Positions 42,860 to 52,075 of a stretch of DNA of 64,000 nucleotides are shown piece by piece (the first letter of the stretch is position 1; every line of letters begins with the position of its first letter). The stretch lies in NCBI RefSeq assembly GCF_003594875.1, contig NZ_QZEY01000003.1, positions 674,308 to 738,307 of the forward strand. The letters run 5' to 3'. A program made the translations under genes and the position numbers. Under the pieces are notes generated by a model that did no database searches, was not told where the DNA came from, and was given only the letters and a program-made list of their open reading frames with translations. Origin of the DNA: Bailinhaonella thermotolerans. Lineage in GTDB: Bacteria; Actinomycetota; Actinomycetes; Streptosporangiales; Streptosporangiaceae.

Positions 42860-45523
42860 ATGTCCTCTATCGCCTCGTCTGACGCCTCCCAGCAGGCCGA
42901 ACGTCGCACCGGGAACCGCACGGGCGACCGTCAGAGCGCCCGTCTCGAGATGCCCGACGAGCTGCGGGCGGACGTCCGCCTGCTCGGGGAGCTGCTCGGG
43001 CAGGTGATCGCCGAACAGGGCGGGCCCGACCTGCTCGACGACGTGGAACGGCTGCGCCACGCCGTGATCGCGGCCCGGCGCGGAGAGGTGACCGGTGACG
43101 AGATCACCGAGCTGGTCTCCTCCTGGCCGCTCGCCCGCGCCGTGCAGATCGCGCGCGCCTTCACCTGCTACTTCCACCTGGTCAACCTGGCCGAGGAGCA
43201 CTACCGCATCCGCATCCTCAACCAGCGCGACACCGGCGAGGCCCCCCTGCGCGAGTCGCTGGCGGACGCCGTACGCCAGGTGGACGGCGACTCGGAGATC
43301 ATCGAGGGCCTGGAGCTTCACCCCGTGCTGACCGCGCACCCGACCGAGGCCCGCCGCCGCGCCGTGGTCACCGCGATCCAGCGGATCAGCGCTCGCCTCT
43401 GGGAGCACGCCGACCCGACCCGGGGCGCGTCGGCGCGCGAGGAGGCCCGGCGGCGGCTGCTGGAGGAGATCGACATCCTCTGGCGCACCGCCCAGCTCCG
43501 CGCGACCAAGCTGGACCCGCTCGACGAGGTCCGTACGGCCATGGCCGCGTTCGACGAGACGATCTTCCGCGCGGTGCCGGCGATCTACCGGTCCCTGGAC
43601 GCCGCCCTCGCGCCCGGCACCGGGGCCCGCCCGCCCCGGTCCAGGGCCTTCATCCGGTACGGAAGCTGGATCGGCGGCGACCGCGACGGCAACCCGTACG
43701 TCACCGCGAAGGTCACCCGCGAGGCGATCCAGATCCAGTCCGAGCACGTGCTCGCCGCGCTGGAGGCCGCCACGACCCGCATCGGGCGCACGCTCACCGT
43801 GGCCTCCCCGCTCACCACGCCCGCCAGCGCCGAGCTGCGCGCCGCGCTGAGCGAGGCCGAGAACGAGCACCCGGCGCTGGCGAGCGAGATCGCGACCCGT
43901 TCGCCGTCCGAGCCGCACCGCCAGTGGCTGCTGTACGTCGCCGCGCGCATCGAGGCGACCCGCCGGCGCGACCTGGACCTGGCCTACCTGTCCCCGAACG
44001 ACCTGCTGCTGGACCTGCGCCTCGCCCAGGACTCGCTGGCCGCCGCGGGCGCCCCCCGGCAGGCGTACGGCGAGCTGCAGCACCTCATCTGGCAGGTGGA
44101 GACGTTCGGGTTCCACCTGGCGGAGCTGGAGGTGCGGCAGCACTCGGCCGTGCACGCCGCCGCGCTCGCGGAGGTGCGCGCGGGCGGGGAGCTGTCGGAG
44201 CGCACCGAGGAGGTGCTCGCGACCCTGCGGGTGATCTCCTGGATCCAGGAGCGGTTCGGCGTCGCGGCGTGCTCGCGCTACGTCGTCTCCTTCACCCGCG
44301 GCTCGGACGACGTCGCCGCGGTGTACGAGCTGGCCGCCACGCTCGGGCCGCGCACGCCGGTGCTCGACGTGGTGCCGCTGTTCGAGTCGGGGGAGGACCT
44401 GGACCACGCGCCCGCCGTACTCGACGGGATGCTGGAGCTGCCGGAGGTCAGGGCCCGGCTGGACGCCAACGGCCGGCGGCTCGAGGTGATGCTCGGCTAC
44501 TCCGACTCGGCCAAGGAGCTCGGCCCGGCCGCCGCGACGCTCCGCCTCTACGACGCGCAGGCCGCCCTCGCGGCGTGGGCCGCCGAGCACGACGTGCGGC
44601 TGACGCTCTTCCACGGGCGCGGCGGCGCGCTGGGACGCGGCGGGGGCCCGGCCAACCGCGCGGTCCTCGCGCAGGCCCCCGGCTCGGTCGCGGGCCGGTT
44701 CAAGGTCACCGAGCAGGGTGAGGTGATCTTCGCCCGGTACGGCCACCTGGCCATCGCCCGCCGCCACATCGAGCAGGTGGCCTCGGCCGTGCTGCTGGCG
44801 TCCACGCCGTCGGTGGAGGCGCGCACGGCGACCGCGGCCGCGCGCTTCCGCACCGTCGCCGAGCAGGTGGCGCGGGCCTCGGAGCGGGCCTACCGGGCGC
44901 TCGTGGAGGCTCCCGGCTTCCCCGAGTGGTTCGGCCTGGTCAGCCCGCTGGAGGAGATCGGCTCGCTGCGCCTCGGCTCCCGCCCGGCCCGCCGCGGCCT
45001 GGGCGCGCCGCGTTCGCTGGACGACCTGCGGGCGATCCCGTGGGTGTTCTCCTGGACGCAGACCCGGGTCAACCTGCCCGGCTGGTACGGCCTGGGCAGC
45101 GGCCTGGCCGCCGCCTCGCCGGACGAGCTGCGCGAGGCGTACCGCGAGTGGCCGCTGTTCGCCTCGCTCCTGGACAACGCCGAGATGTCGCTGGCCAAGA
45201 CCGACCGGTCCATCGCCGAGCGGTACCTCGCGCTGGGCGGCAGGGAGGACTTCGCCGCGCAGGTCCTGGAGGAGTACGACCGCACCCGCGAGCTCGTGCT
45301 CTCGGTGACGGGCCACTCCCGCCTGCTGGAGAACCGCCGCGTGCTGTCGCGCGCCGTCCAGCTCCGCGACCCCTACGTGGACGCCCTATCCCACCTGCAG
45401 CTCCGCGCCCTGCGCGCCCTCCGCTCCGGCGCCCCCCTCGACGACGACGCGCGGGACCGCCTGGAGACCCTCCTCCTCCTGACCGTCAACGGCGTCGCCG
45501 CCGGCCTCCAGAACACCGGCTGA
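42860..45523 (+). CDS. ppc: Phosphoenolpyruvate carboxylase
   Basis: An 887-residue enzyme that makes oxaloacetate from phosphoenolpyruvate and bicarbonate, refilling the TCA cycle. The catalytic histidine is His160 in LTAHPTEARRR. Further signatures are GSWIGGDRDGNPYVT, GYSDSAKELG and the mobile loop FHGRGGALGRGGGP. The C-terminus ends QNTG, as usual in bacterial enzymes. ATG at 42860 fits the family N-terminus, and a -10 just upstream suggests a leaderless transcript. A 19-bp inverted repeat upstream may be its operator. Confidence 0.96.
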   Translation: MSSIASSDASQQAERRTGNRTGDRQSARLEMPDELRADVRLLGELLGQVIAEQGGPDLLDDVERLRHAVIAARRGEVTGDEITELVSSWPLARAVQIARAFTCYFHLVNLAEEHYRIRILNQRDTGEAPLRESLADAVRQVDGDSEIIEGLELHPVLTAHPTEARRRAVVTAIQRISARLWEHADPTRGASAREEARRRLLEEIDILWRTAQLRATKLDPLDEVRTAMAAFDETIFRAVPAIYRSLDAALAPGTGARPPRSRAFIRYGSWIGGDRDGNPYVTAKVTREAIQIQSEHVLAALEAATTRIGRTLTVASPLTTPASAELRAALSEAENEHPALASEIATRSPSEPHRQWLLYVAARIEATRRRDLDLAYLSPNDLLLDLRLAQDSLAAAGAPRQAYGELQHLIWQVETFGFHLAELEVRQHSAVHAAALAEVRAGGELSERTEEVLATLRVISWIQERFGVAACSRYVVSFTRGSDDVAAVYELAATLGPRTPVLDVVPLFESGEDLDHAPAVLDGMLELPEVRARLDANGRRLEVMLGYSDSAKELGPAAATLRLYDAQAALAAWAAEHDVRLTLFHGRGGALGRGGGPANRAVLAQAPGSVAGRFKVTEQGEVIFARYGHLAIARRHIEQVASAVLLASTPSVEARTATAAARFRTVAEQVARASERAYRALVEAPGFPEWFGLVSPLEEIGSLRLGSRPARRGLGAPRSLDDLRAIPWVFSWTQTRVNLPGWYGLGSGLAAASPDELREAYREWPLFASLLDNAEMSLAKTDRSIAERYLALGGREDFAAQVLEEYDRTRELVLSVTGHSRLLENRRVLSRAVQLRDPYVDALSHLQLRALRALRSGAPLDDDARDRLETLLLLTVNGVAAGLQNTG

Positions 45524-45558
45524 CCCACGCCCTCGGGCCCGGGGGGCAACCCCCCGGG

Positions 45559-45723
45559 CCACCTCCTCCCGCCCCACCTCCTCCCGGGCCACCTTCTCCC
45601 GGGCCACTCTCTCCCGGGCCACCTCCTCCCGCCCCACCTCCTCCCGGGCCACCTCCTCCCGGGCCACCTTCTCCCGGGCCACCTTCTCCCGGGCCACCTT
45701 CTCCCGGGCCACCTCCTGCCGGG
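45559..45723. repeat. Eleven 15-bp tandem repeats (C-rich)
   Basis: Eleven consecutive 15-bp units of the type CCACCTTCTCCCGGG / CCACCTCCTCCCGGG lie 36 bp after the ppc stop. Units differ at one to three positions. Because 15 bp is five codons, open frames on either strand encode pentapeptide repeats (reverse: AREKV), but differences between units change amino acids freely, so coding is doubtful. Confidence 0.85.
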
Positions 45724-45760
45724 CCGTTCCTTCAGGGCCAGCCCTCCCGCGAGCCTCCCT

Positions 45761-45819
45761 TCGCCGTGATCATGCAGTTTTGATCACACCGTGTGCGCAA
45801 AACTGCATGATCACGGCGA
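45761..45819. terminator. Perfect 21-bp-arm hairpin
   Basis: Arms 45761-45781 (starting TCGCCGTGATCATG, ending CAGTTTT) and 45799-45819 are exact reverse complements over 21 bp, with a 17-nt loop that itself contains CACAC-C-GTGTG. It lies between convergent ppc and the reverse gene at 46035. It may be a bidirectional terminator or a REP/MITE-like element, and it is flanked by tandem repeats on both sides. Confidence 0.7.
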
Positions 45820-45922
45820 GGTGGCACCACGCGAGGTGGCACCACGCGAGGTGGTGCCACGCGAGGTGGTGCCACGCGAGGTGGTGCCACGCGAGGTGGT
45901 GCCATGCGAGGTGGTGCCACGG
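45818..45922. repeat. Seven 15-bp tandem repeats with inverted cores
   Basis: Two units of GAGGTGGCACCACGC are followed by five of GAGGTGGTGCCACGC (last two with one change each). The inner 10-mers GTGGCACCAC and GTGGTGCCAC are exact reverse complements, so the array switches core orientation after unit two and can fold on itself. Confidence 0.85.
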
Positions 45923-46012
45923 TGTGGATGCCACGGCGAGGGAGGCCGTGGTGGGGAATGCCGTGGTGGGGAATGCCGTGGCGAGGGAGGCCGCGGTGGG
46001 GGAGGCCGCGGT
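45923..46012. repeat. Six further degenerate 15-bp units
   Basis: The 15-bp periodicity continues in decayed form (for example TGTGGATGCCACGGC, GAGGGAGGCCGTGGT, GGGGAATGCCGTGGT twice) up to 23 bp from the stop of the next reverse-strand gene. No gene is supported. Confidence 0.65.
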
Positions 46013-46034
46013 GGGAAGGGTGGGGTTGGAAGGG

Positions 46035-46835
46035 TCAGGGGCGGAGGTTGCGGGAGGTCTCCTGGGCCAGGCGTTCGGCGGCCCGGCGGGCGTGGGGTTC
46101 GGGGATGGGGACGTCGGCGGGGAGGTCGGTGCCCTTGTACTCGATGAAGACCAGGACGTTGCCGGCGCGGAACGCGGTCTCCGTGAGACCCAGCCTGGAG
46201 GTGGCCGTGGTCATCGTGTAGTAGGCGGTGAACGCCTGGGGCGCGATCGCGGGCAGGTCCTCGCAGGCGCGGTAGGCGAAGCCGGCCCGGTCGGTGGTGT
46301 GCTGGTTGCGGCGGCAACGGTCGCGCTCGGAGCGGAAGAGCCGGCTCGCGTCGTCGGCGCCGGCCCGGGAGACGCCGGAGAACAGCTCCACGCGCACCGC
46401 GATGTCGCGCTCGCGCTGGACGGCGCTGTCGTGCCGGTAGGGGCTCCGCCAGCGGCAGGACGCGTAGGCGTGGCCGGGCATGGTCGTCTTCGCCGGGACG
46501 GACTCCGGCTCGGCCCCCGGCACCAGGTCCCCGGCGGTCTCCGCGCTCACCAGGCCGCACGGGGCCGGCAGGCGGGTGAACACGGGCTCCTTCGCCGGGC
46601 TCGTCGCACCGGTCGTCCCCTGCGGCGGCTCCGGCCCGGTCGCGCGCGCCACGCCGTACAGGACGCCGGCCGCCACCACGAGCCCCAGCCCGGCCGCGAC
46701 CGGCCCCGGCCACCGGCGGCGCGCCGTCCGCGGCCCCTGTCCCACCCCGTCCTCGTAGGGACCCGGCCGGTACGGCGACTCGCCGGGTTCGGCCAGGTAG
46801 GGGTTGCGGGCGCGGTCGGGGGGTCCGTCGGTCAT
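46035..46835 (-). CDS. Membrane-anchored protein, DUF3558-like
   Basis: A 266-residue protein. A Pro/Tyr/Gly-rich cytoplasmic N-terminus (about 40 residues) precedes one membrane helix (VAAGLGLVVAAGVLYGVARA), and the rest is an extracytoplasmic domain. Cysteine-containing motifs APCGLVSAETAG and YASCRWRS resemble the DUF3558 pattern of actinobacterial surface proteins; two further cysteines (DRCRRN, RACEDL) may pair. Function unknown. The stop is close to the repeat region. Confidence 0.65.
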   Translation of the reverse strand: MTDGPPDRARNPYLAEPGESPYRPGPYEDGVGQGPRTARRRWPGPVAAGLGLVVAAGVLYGVARATGPEPPQGTTGATSPAKEPVFTRLPAPCGLVSAETAGDLVPGAEPESVPAKTTMPGHAYASCRWRSPYRHDSAVQRERDIAVRVELFSGVSRAGADDASRLFRSERDRCRRNQHTTDRAGFAYRACEDLPAIAPQAFTAYYTMTTATSRLGLTETAFRAGNVLVFIEYKGTDLPADVPIPEPHARRAAERLAQETSRNLRP

Positions 46836-46863
46836 GGGCGCTCCCGGCGGTTCGGCCGTGACG

Positions 46864-47835
46864 CTAGGGGGTCGTCGTCCTCACCCTGCCCGAATCCGCG
46901 TAGATGTTGAAGCGGCGATCCCGCAGGAACCCGATCAGCGTCATGCCGAACTCCCTGGCCAGGTCCACCGCCAGCGACGAGGGCGCCGACACCGCGCACA
47001 CCACGCCGACGCCCGCGGCCAGGGCCTTCTGCGTGATCTCGTAGCTGGTCCGGCCGCTGACCATGAGGACGTGGTCGCGCAGCGGCAGCCGCCCGTCCAG
47101 CAGCGCCCAGCCGACCAGCTTGTCCACGGCGTTGTGCCGGCCGACGTCCTCGCGCACGGCCACCGGCTCGCCGTCGGCGGTGAACAGCCCGGCCGCGTGC
47201 AGGCCCCCCGTCTTCCCGAAGATCCCCTGGGCCTCCCGCAGCCGCCCGGGCAGCTCGTACAGCGCCTCGGGGCGCACCGCCGGGTGCTCCGGGGGCAGCG
47301 CGCCGGGTGGGAAGGGGCGTTCGCGCAGCGCGTCCAGGCTGGCCGTGCCGCACACGCCGCATGCGCTCGACGTCAGGAAATGCCGGTCGAGTCCGGGCAT
47401 CTCCGGCAGTCGCTCCCCGCGCAGCCGTACGGTCACGGTGTTGAACCGCGCCGAGGCGGGGACGTCGGGGTCGTCGCAGTACGAGATCCCCTGGATCCGC
47501 TCCGGCCCCGCGATCACGCCCTCGCCGGCCAGGAAGCCCGCCGCCAGCTCGAAGTCCGCCCCGGGCGTCCGCATGGTGATCGCGAGCGTGCGGCGTTCGC
47601 CGCCGCAGGCCACGCGGATCTCCATCGGCTCCTCGACCGCGACCGCGTCGCGCCGGTCCCGCTCGGCCGTGTCCGCGACCGCCCGCACCCGCACCCGCTC
47701 CACGGCCCCGCGCCGCTCCGCCCGCGCCGGCGCGAGCCGTACCGCGTCGTGGCGTTCCAGCGGTACGGCGTCCGCGGCCGGGCCGGCCGTCCCGGCGGGC
47801 GGGAGACGTGCGGGGTCGTCGACGTGATCAGGCAC
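46864..47835 (-). CDS. fdhD: Formate dehydrogenase accessory sulfurtransferase FdhD
   Basis: A 323-residue protein that passes sulfur from a cysteine desulfurase to the molybdenum cofactor of formate dehydrogenases. The active motif is SSACGVCG with Cys159 and Cys162. The conserved end FGMTLIGFLRDRRFNIY is present. GTG at 47835 overlaps the end of the oxidoreductase gene by 8 nt, so the two are co-translated and FdhD most likely matures that enzyme. Confidence 0.93.
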   Translation of the reverse strand: MPDHVDDPARLPPAGTAGPAADAVPLERHDAVRLAPARAERRGAVERVRVRAVADTAERDRRDAVAVEEPMEIRVACGGERRTLAITMRTPGADFELAAGFLAGEGVIAGPERIQGISYCDDPDVPASARFNTVTVRLRGERLPEMPGLDRHFLTSSACGVCGTASLDALRERPFPPGALPPEHPAVRPEALYELPGRLREAQGIFGKTGGLHAAGLFTADGEPVAVREDVGRHNAVDKLVGWALLDGRLPLRDHVLMVSGRTSYEITQKALAAGVGVVCAVSAPSSLAVDLAREFGMTLIGFLRDRRFNIYADSGRVRTTTP

Positions 47836-50035
47836 GGGTGACCGTCACCGCCGCGTTGTAGTCCGGGATCTTGGCGTTCGGGGAGCGCCGGGAGCGGTCG
47901 AGCAGGACCTCGCCCTCGGGCCAGTGGACCTGGAGGCTGCCGGGGGTCACGGGGGCGCGCAGCACCCGGCACTCCAGCGTGCCCGACGGGCTGGTCAGGA
48001 CCACCGGATCGCCGTCGGCCAGGCCCAGGCGGCCGGCGTCGACGGGGCTCATCAGGACGGCCTCGCGCACCGCGCCGTTGAAGCCGTCGCGGCGCTCGTG
48101 GACCATGCTGTTGAACTGCTTCCCGCGCCGCGTCGTGACCAGGAAGGTGCCGTCGGGGCGGGTGAGGTCGGGCAGGTCCACGGCGGAGAAGCGGCCGAGC
48201 CCGTCGGCGGTCATGAACCGGCCGTCCGGGCAGAGGTGGCGGCCGCCGTACTGCACGTTGTCACCGAACTTCCGCAGCCGCTGGATGCCGTCGTAGAACG
48301 GCACGGCGCGCGCGATCTCCTCGCGGATCTCGGCCGTGCCCGAGAACGGCGTGAACTTGGGGTTCACGCGCGAGGCGAGCGCGGAGAAGATCTTCCACTC
48401 CGGCCAGGCCGCGCCCGGGCGCGGGCCGGGGATCTCCGGGGAGAAGATCACGCGGCGTTCCGTGGAGGTCTCGGTGACGCCGCCCGCCATCTCGTACCTG
48501 GTCTGCGCGGGCAGCAGCAGCACGTCGCCGTCGGCGGGCACGAGCATCTGGCTGGACAGGCAGATGTCGATGTGGACGCGCAGCTTCAGCCGCGACAGCG
48601 CCTCGCGGCAGTATTCCGGGTCAGGGAGCACCTCCAGGAAGTTCCCGCCCGAGCTGACCAGGGCGTCCAGCCTCCCCGCGTGCGCCGCGTCGATCATCTC
48701 GGTCGCGGTGAGCCCGGGGCCCGTCGGCACCTCGAACCCCCACATCTCGGAGAAACGGCGCGCGTTCTCCTCCGTGATCGGCAGGCCGCCCGGCAGTCCC
48801 GTGGCGTACGCGCCCATCTCGGCGCCGCCCTGCACGCCGCTGTGCCCGCGGATCGGCATGAGCCCGCAGTTGTCGCGGCCGACGAAGCCGCGCGCCAGCG
48901 CCAGGTTGACGATCGCGCGCACGTTGTCCTCGCCGTGCGTGTGCTGGGTGATCCCCATCGACCAGACGAGCACGGCCGAACGCGCGGTGCCGAGCCGCCG
49001 CGCCAGGTCCAGCATCAGCTCCCGGCTCGCGCCGGCGACCTTCTCCAGGTCCTCCCAGCTCTGCGCGGCCAGGGCCGTGCGCACGTCCTCGAACCCGGAC
49101 GTGTGCGCCGCGACGAAGTCCTCGTCCACCCAGCCGTTCTCGATCATGTGCTTGAGCACGCCGTTGAGGAACCCGATGTCCCCGCCCACGTTCACGCCGT
49201 AGAAGTGATCGGTGATCTTCGTCCCGAAGACCGCGCTCTCGACGTTGGACGGCACCCAGTACTTGTCCATGCCGGGCTCGCGGTATGCGTTGACCAGCGC
49301 GATTCTCGTCCCCGCCCTCTTGGCGTGGTAGAGGTACTTCATCGAGACCGGCTGGTTGTTGGCCGGGTTCGAGCCGATGAAGACGACGTAGTCCGCGCCG
49401 ATCCAGTCGGTGTACGAACACGTCGTCGCGGCGGCCCCGATCGTCTCCTTGAGCGCGACCGTCGAGGGGGAGTGGCAGATCCGCGCCGCGTTGTCCACGG
49501 AGTTCGTGCCCATCGCGCGCACGGCCTTCTGCGCGGCGTAGTAGTTCTCGTTCGGAGTGCCCCTGCTGGTCAGGTACACCCCGAGCCGGTCCGGGTCCCG
49601 CAGCCGCCCGGCCGCGAGGTCCAGGGCCTCCTCCCAGCCGATCTGCGTGAAGCCCTTCTCGCCCTTCCTGCGCAGCATGGGGTACGGCAGGCGGCCGAGG
49701 TCCCGCAGTTCCGCGCTCTTCCTGCGCTCCAGCGCCGACACGTCCGCGAGGAGCGCCGGGTCCAGCGCGGGCATCGTGTTCAGCTTGAGCAGGCGCAGCC
49801 GGATGTTGCACAGGTGGATCTCGTCCATGGTCCAGTCGCGCATGCCCTTGGTGCCGAGCGCGCAACCGTCACAGGTGCCCCGGTTCAGGATCTTCCAGGC
49901 GTATCGCCGCCGCCCCTTGCTCTCCTTGAACGCCTTCCACAGCTCAAGGTAGTTGTTGGGCTTCCGCTCGCCGATGCCGAACGGTTTCAGGCTCGCCCAG
50001 TTCGCCGGGTCGATCAGCTTCTTCGGGTGCTTCAC
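47828..50035 (-). CDS. FdhF/YdeP-family molybdopterin oxidoreductase
   Basis: A 735-residue molybdopterin enzyme of the FdhF/YdeP branch, related to formate dehydrogenase alpha subunits. The N-terminal CDGCALGTKGMRDW (Cys55, Cys58) belongs to a possible Fe-S site and is typical of this branch, which lacks the full four-cysteine pattern of classical FdhF. GHSGVQGGAEMG near residue 400 marks the cofactor domain, and the C-terminal domain binds the second guanine dinucleotide. Substrate not certain; YdeP itself is linked to acid resistance. GTG start at 50035 with GGAGGG directly before. Coupled to fdhD. Confidence 0.88.
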   Translation of the reverse strand: MKHPKKLIDPANWASLKPFGIGERKPNNYLELWKAFKESKGRRRYAWKILNRGTCDGCALGTKGMRDWTMDEIHLCNIRLRLLKLNTMPALDPALLADVSALERRKSAELRDLGRLPYPMLRRKGEKGFTQIGWEEALDLAAGRLRDPDRLGVYLTSRGTPNENYYAAQKAVRAMGTNSVDNAARICHSPSTVALKETIGAAATTCSYTDWIGADYVVFIGSNPANNQPVSMKYLYHAKRAGTRIALVNAYREPGMDKYWVPSNVESAVFGTKITDHFYGVNVGGDIGFLNGVLKHMIENGWVDEDFVAAHTSGFEDVRTALAAQSWEDLEKVAGASRELMLDLARRLGTARSAVLVWSMGITQHTHGEDNVRAIVNLALARGFVGRDNCGLMPIRGHSGVQGGAEMGAYATGLPGGLPITEENARRFSEMWGFEVPTGPGLTATEMIDAAHAGRLDALVSSGGNFLEVLPDPEYCREALSRLKLRVHIDICLSSQMLVPADGDVLLLPAQTRYEMAGGVTETSTERRVIFSPEIPGPRPGAAWPEWKIFSALASRVNPKFTPFSGTAEIREEIARAVPFYDGIQRLRKFGDNVQYGGRHLCPDGRFMTADGLGRFSAVDLPDLTRPDGTFLVTTRRGKQFNSMVHERRDGFNGAVREAVLMSPVDAGRLGLADGDPVVLTSPSGTLECRVLRAPVTPGSLQVHWPEGEVLLDRSRRSPNAKIPDYNAAVTVTRA

Positions 50036-50112
50036 CCCTCCATCCTGGCCCCTGCGCCGGGGCTCCTGGAAGGTGGCGTGTCCGGGTCGTCCGCATGCGA
50101 GAGGATGGGACG

Positions 50113-50937
50113 ATGCCCGACTCGCCGTACTCCGACCTCAACCGGCCCCCGCTCCAGGAGGCGGCGCTCGCCCGCGCCCTCGTCCGCCCCGGGGCCCTGT
50201 GGACCCGCGTCTCGGTGGTGGACCGGACCGGTTCCACCAACTCCGACCTGGCCGCCGCCGTACGCACAGGGGCGCTGGAGGGCACGGTCCTGGTCGCGGA
50301 GTCCCAGCTCTCCGGGCGCGGCCGCCTCGGCCGGGCCTGGACCGCGCCGCCCCGCTCCGGCCTGACGTTCTCCTTCGTCCTGCGCCCCCGCGTCTCCCCG
50401 TCCCGCTTCGGCTGGCTGCCCCTCCTCATGGGGGTGGCGTCCGCGTCGGCCGTACGGCGCCTCGCCGAGGTGGACGTGCGCCTGAAGTGGCCCAACGACC
50501 TCATGATCGGCGAACGCAAGCTCGCCGGCGTGCTGGCCGAGCGCTACGACGACGCCGTGGTGGTGGGCATGGGCCTCAACGTCTCCCTCCGCGCCGACGA
50601 GCTCCCCACCGAGCGGGCGACGTCCCTGGCCGTGGCCGAGGCCGCCTGCGTGGACCGCGACCCCCTGCTCCGCGCGATCCTCCGCGAGTTCGCCGAGCAC
50701 TACGCCGAGTGGCAGGCCGCCGAAGGCGACCCCGACGGCAGCGGCCTGCGCGCGGCCTACCTGGCGGCCAGCGCCACCGTGGGCCAGGAGGTCCGCGTGG
50801 AACTCCCCGGCGAACGCATGCTCACCGGCGTCGCCACCGGCGTGGACGAATGGGGCCGCCTCCTGGTCCACGACGGCCGCGAGACCCACCCCCTCAGCGC
50901 CGGCGACGTCGTCCACGTCCGCCCCGCCGCCTCCTGA
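50113..50937 (+). CDS. birA: Biotin-[acetyl-CoA-carboxylase] ligase
   Basis: A 274-residue biotin protein ligase. It makes biotinyl-AMP and attaches biotin to the carrier domain of acyl-CoA carboxylase alpha subunits, such as the one at 12119-13873. The signature GRGRLGRAW for biotinyl-AMP binding and KWPNDLM are present, and a small C-terminal SH3-like domain follows. There is no N-terminal helix-turn-helix, so it is a monofunctional (class I) ligase rather than a repressor. GAGGATGGG precedes ATG at 50113. Confidence 0.94.
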   Translation: MPDSPYSDLNRPPLQEAALARALVRPGALWTRVSVVDRTGSTNSDLAAAVRTGALEGTVLVAESQLSGRGRLGRAWTAPPRSGLTFSFVLRPRVSPSRFGWLPLLMGVASASAVRRLAEVDVRLKWPNDLMIGERKLAGVLAERYDDAVVVGMGLNVSLRADELPTERATSLAVAEAACVDRDPLLRAILREFAEHYAEWQAAEGDPDGSGLRAAYLAASATVGQEVRVELPGERMLTGVATGVDEWGRLLVHDGRETHPLSAGDVVHVRPAAS

Positions 50938-51005
50938 CTCCACGCTCCTCGCCCCAGCCCCGGCCCGCGCCGGATTCCGCCCCGTGACGTGAGGCGGGCA
51001 CGGTC

Positions 51006-52010
51006 TCAGGGGGCGGGGCGGCGGAGGTTGTAGGGCTGGACTATGCCGAAGCCCCGGGCGGGGCGGCGGCGGATCCGGTGGAGGTCGTAGTCGGGGGCGC
51101 CTTCGAGGGCCTTGGCCAGGCCGGTGTCCACGAGGACGGTGCCGGGGCGGGCGATGGCGGTGAGGCGGGCGGCGAGGTTGACCGTCGAGCCGAAGACGTC
51201 GCCCATCATGGGCAGGACGGGGCCGTAGGCGACGCCGATGCGCACGTCGGGGCCCTCGCCCTTGATGACCTCGGTGAGGCGCAGGGCGATCTCGGCGCCT
51301 TCCAGGGGATCGACGGCGGTGTACAGGACCTCGTCGCCGAGGGACTTGACGATGCGCGCGGTGTACGGCGCGACGATGTCGGCGGCGGTGGCCTCGAACC
51401 ACTCGATGAGGTCGGCCAGGGCGAGTTCGTCGAGCTCGCGGGACATCTGGGTGAAGGAGACGAGGTCGGCGAAGCCCACGGCCATGTTGACCCGGGTGTG
51501 CGGGACCTCCTCGTTGATGCTGGCGACGGCGAGGCTGCGGGTGCCGGCGGCGGCGAGCTGCACCCGCCACACGTGGACGAGCATGGCCTCGACGTCGGGC
51601 AGCAGCTTGGAGGCCAGGTCGATGATGCGGCTGATGTCCTCGTCGGTGGGCGGGTGGTTGGGGTCCAGCTCGGCCCCGATCATGATGTCGGCCTGCCACT
51701 GCGCCAGCCGCGACATCGTCTGGCCCATGGCCCGCGCCATCCGCACGGCGGTCTGCTCGTCGATCAGCCCGCGCTCGATCCGCCGCGCCACGCGCCGCAG
51801 CATGTCCGCGTCGTCGTCGGTGAACGCCACGGCCTCGTCGGGCAGGCTGGCGAAGCCCAGCGCGCGCCAGACCCGGGTGGCGAACTCCTTGCTCACCCCG
51901 GCGCGTTCGGCGACCTCGTCGGGGGTGTAGCGGGGCTCGGCGCCGAGCAGCAGCCGCTCGATGTCCTCGCTGGTCGGCCGCTGTGCCGGGCCGGTTTCCT
52001 GACCGTCCAT
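51006..52010 (-). CDS. Class III adenylate/guanylate cyclase with HTH-like N-terminus
   Basis: A 334-residue cytosolic nucleotidyl cyclase. The C-terminal catalytic domain (about 165-334) has both metal-binding aspartates, Asp182 (GFADLVSFT) and Asp226 (SLGDEVLY), plus the transition-state residues Asn278 and Arg282 (VNLAARLT), so it should be active. The N-terminal part (TPDEVAERAGVSKEFATRVW) looks like a helix-turn-helix/adenylate cyclase regulatory domain seen in several actinobacterial cyclases. The product, cAMP or cGMP, is not certain. GGGGAG precedes ATG. Confidence 0.9.
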   Translation of the reverse strand: MDGQETGPAQRPTSEDIERLLLGAEPRYTPDEVAERAGVSKEFATRVWRALGFASLPDEAVAFTDDDADMLRRVARRIERGLIDEQTAVRMARAMGQTMSRLAQWQADIMIGAELDPNHPPTDEDISRIIDLASKLLPDVEAMLVHVWRVQLAAAGTRSLAVASINEEVPHTRVNMAVGFADLVSFTQMSRELDELALADLIEWFEATAADIVAPYTARIVKSLGDEVLYTAVDPLEGAEIALRLTEVIKGEGPDVRIGVAYGPVLPMMGDVFGSTVNLAARLTAIARPGTVLVDTGLAKALEGAPDYDLHRIRRRPARGFGIVQPYNLRRPAP

Positions 52011-52075
52011 GCTTCTCCCCCCGGGAAGGAGGCTACGCCACTCGCGCAACCACGGTCTCATGCGCCGCCGGGCCC

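Noticed and set aside
45386..45920. Open frames encoding pentapeptide repeats (AREKV, MAPPR, EVVPR)
   Set aside because: They result from a 15-bp repeat read in any frame. Changes between units alter amino acids freely, and no supported start or family exists.
45559..46012. CRISPR array
   Set aside because: Repeats are 15 bp and directly adjoining, with no unique spacers and no cas genes.
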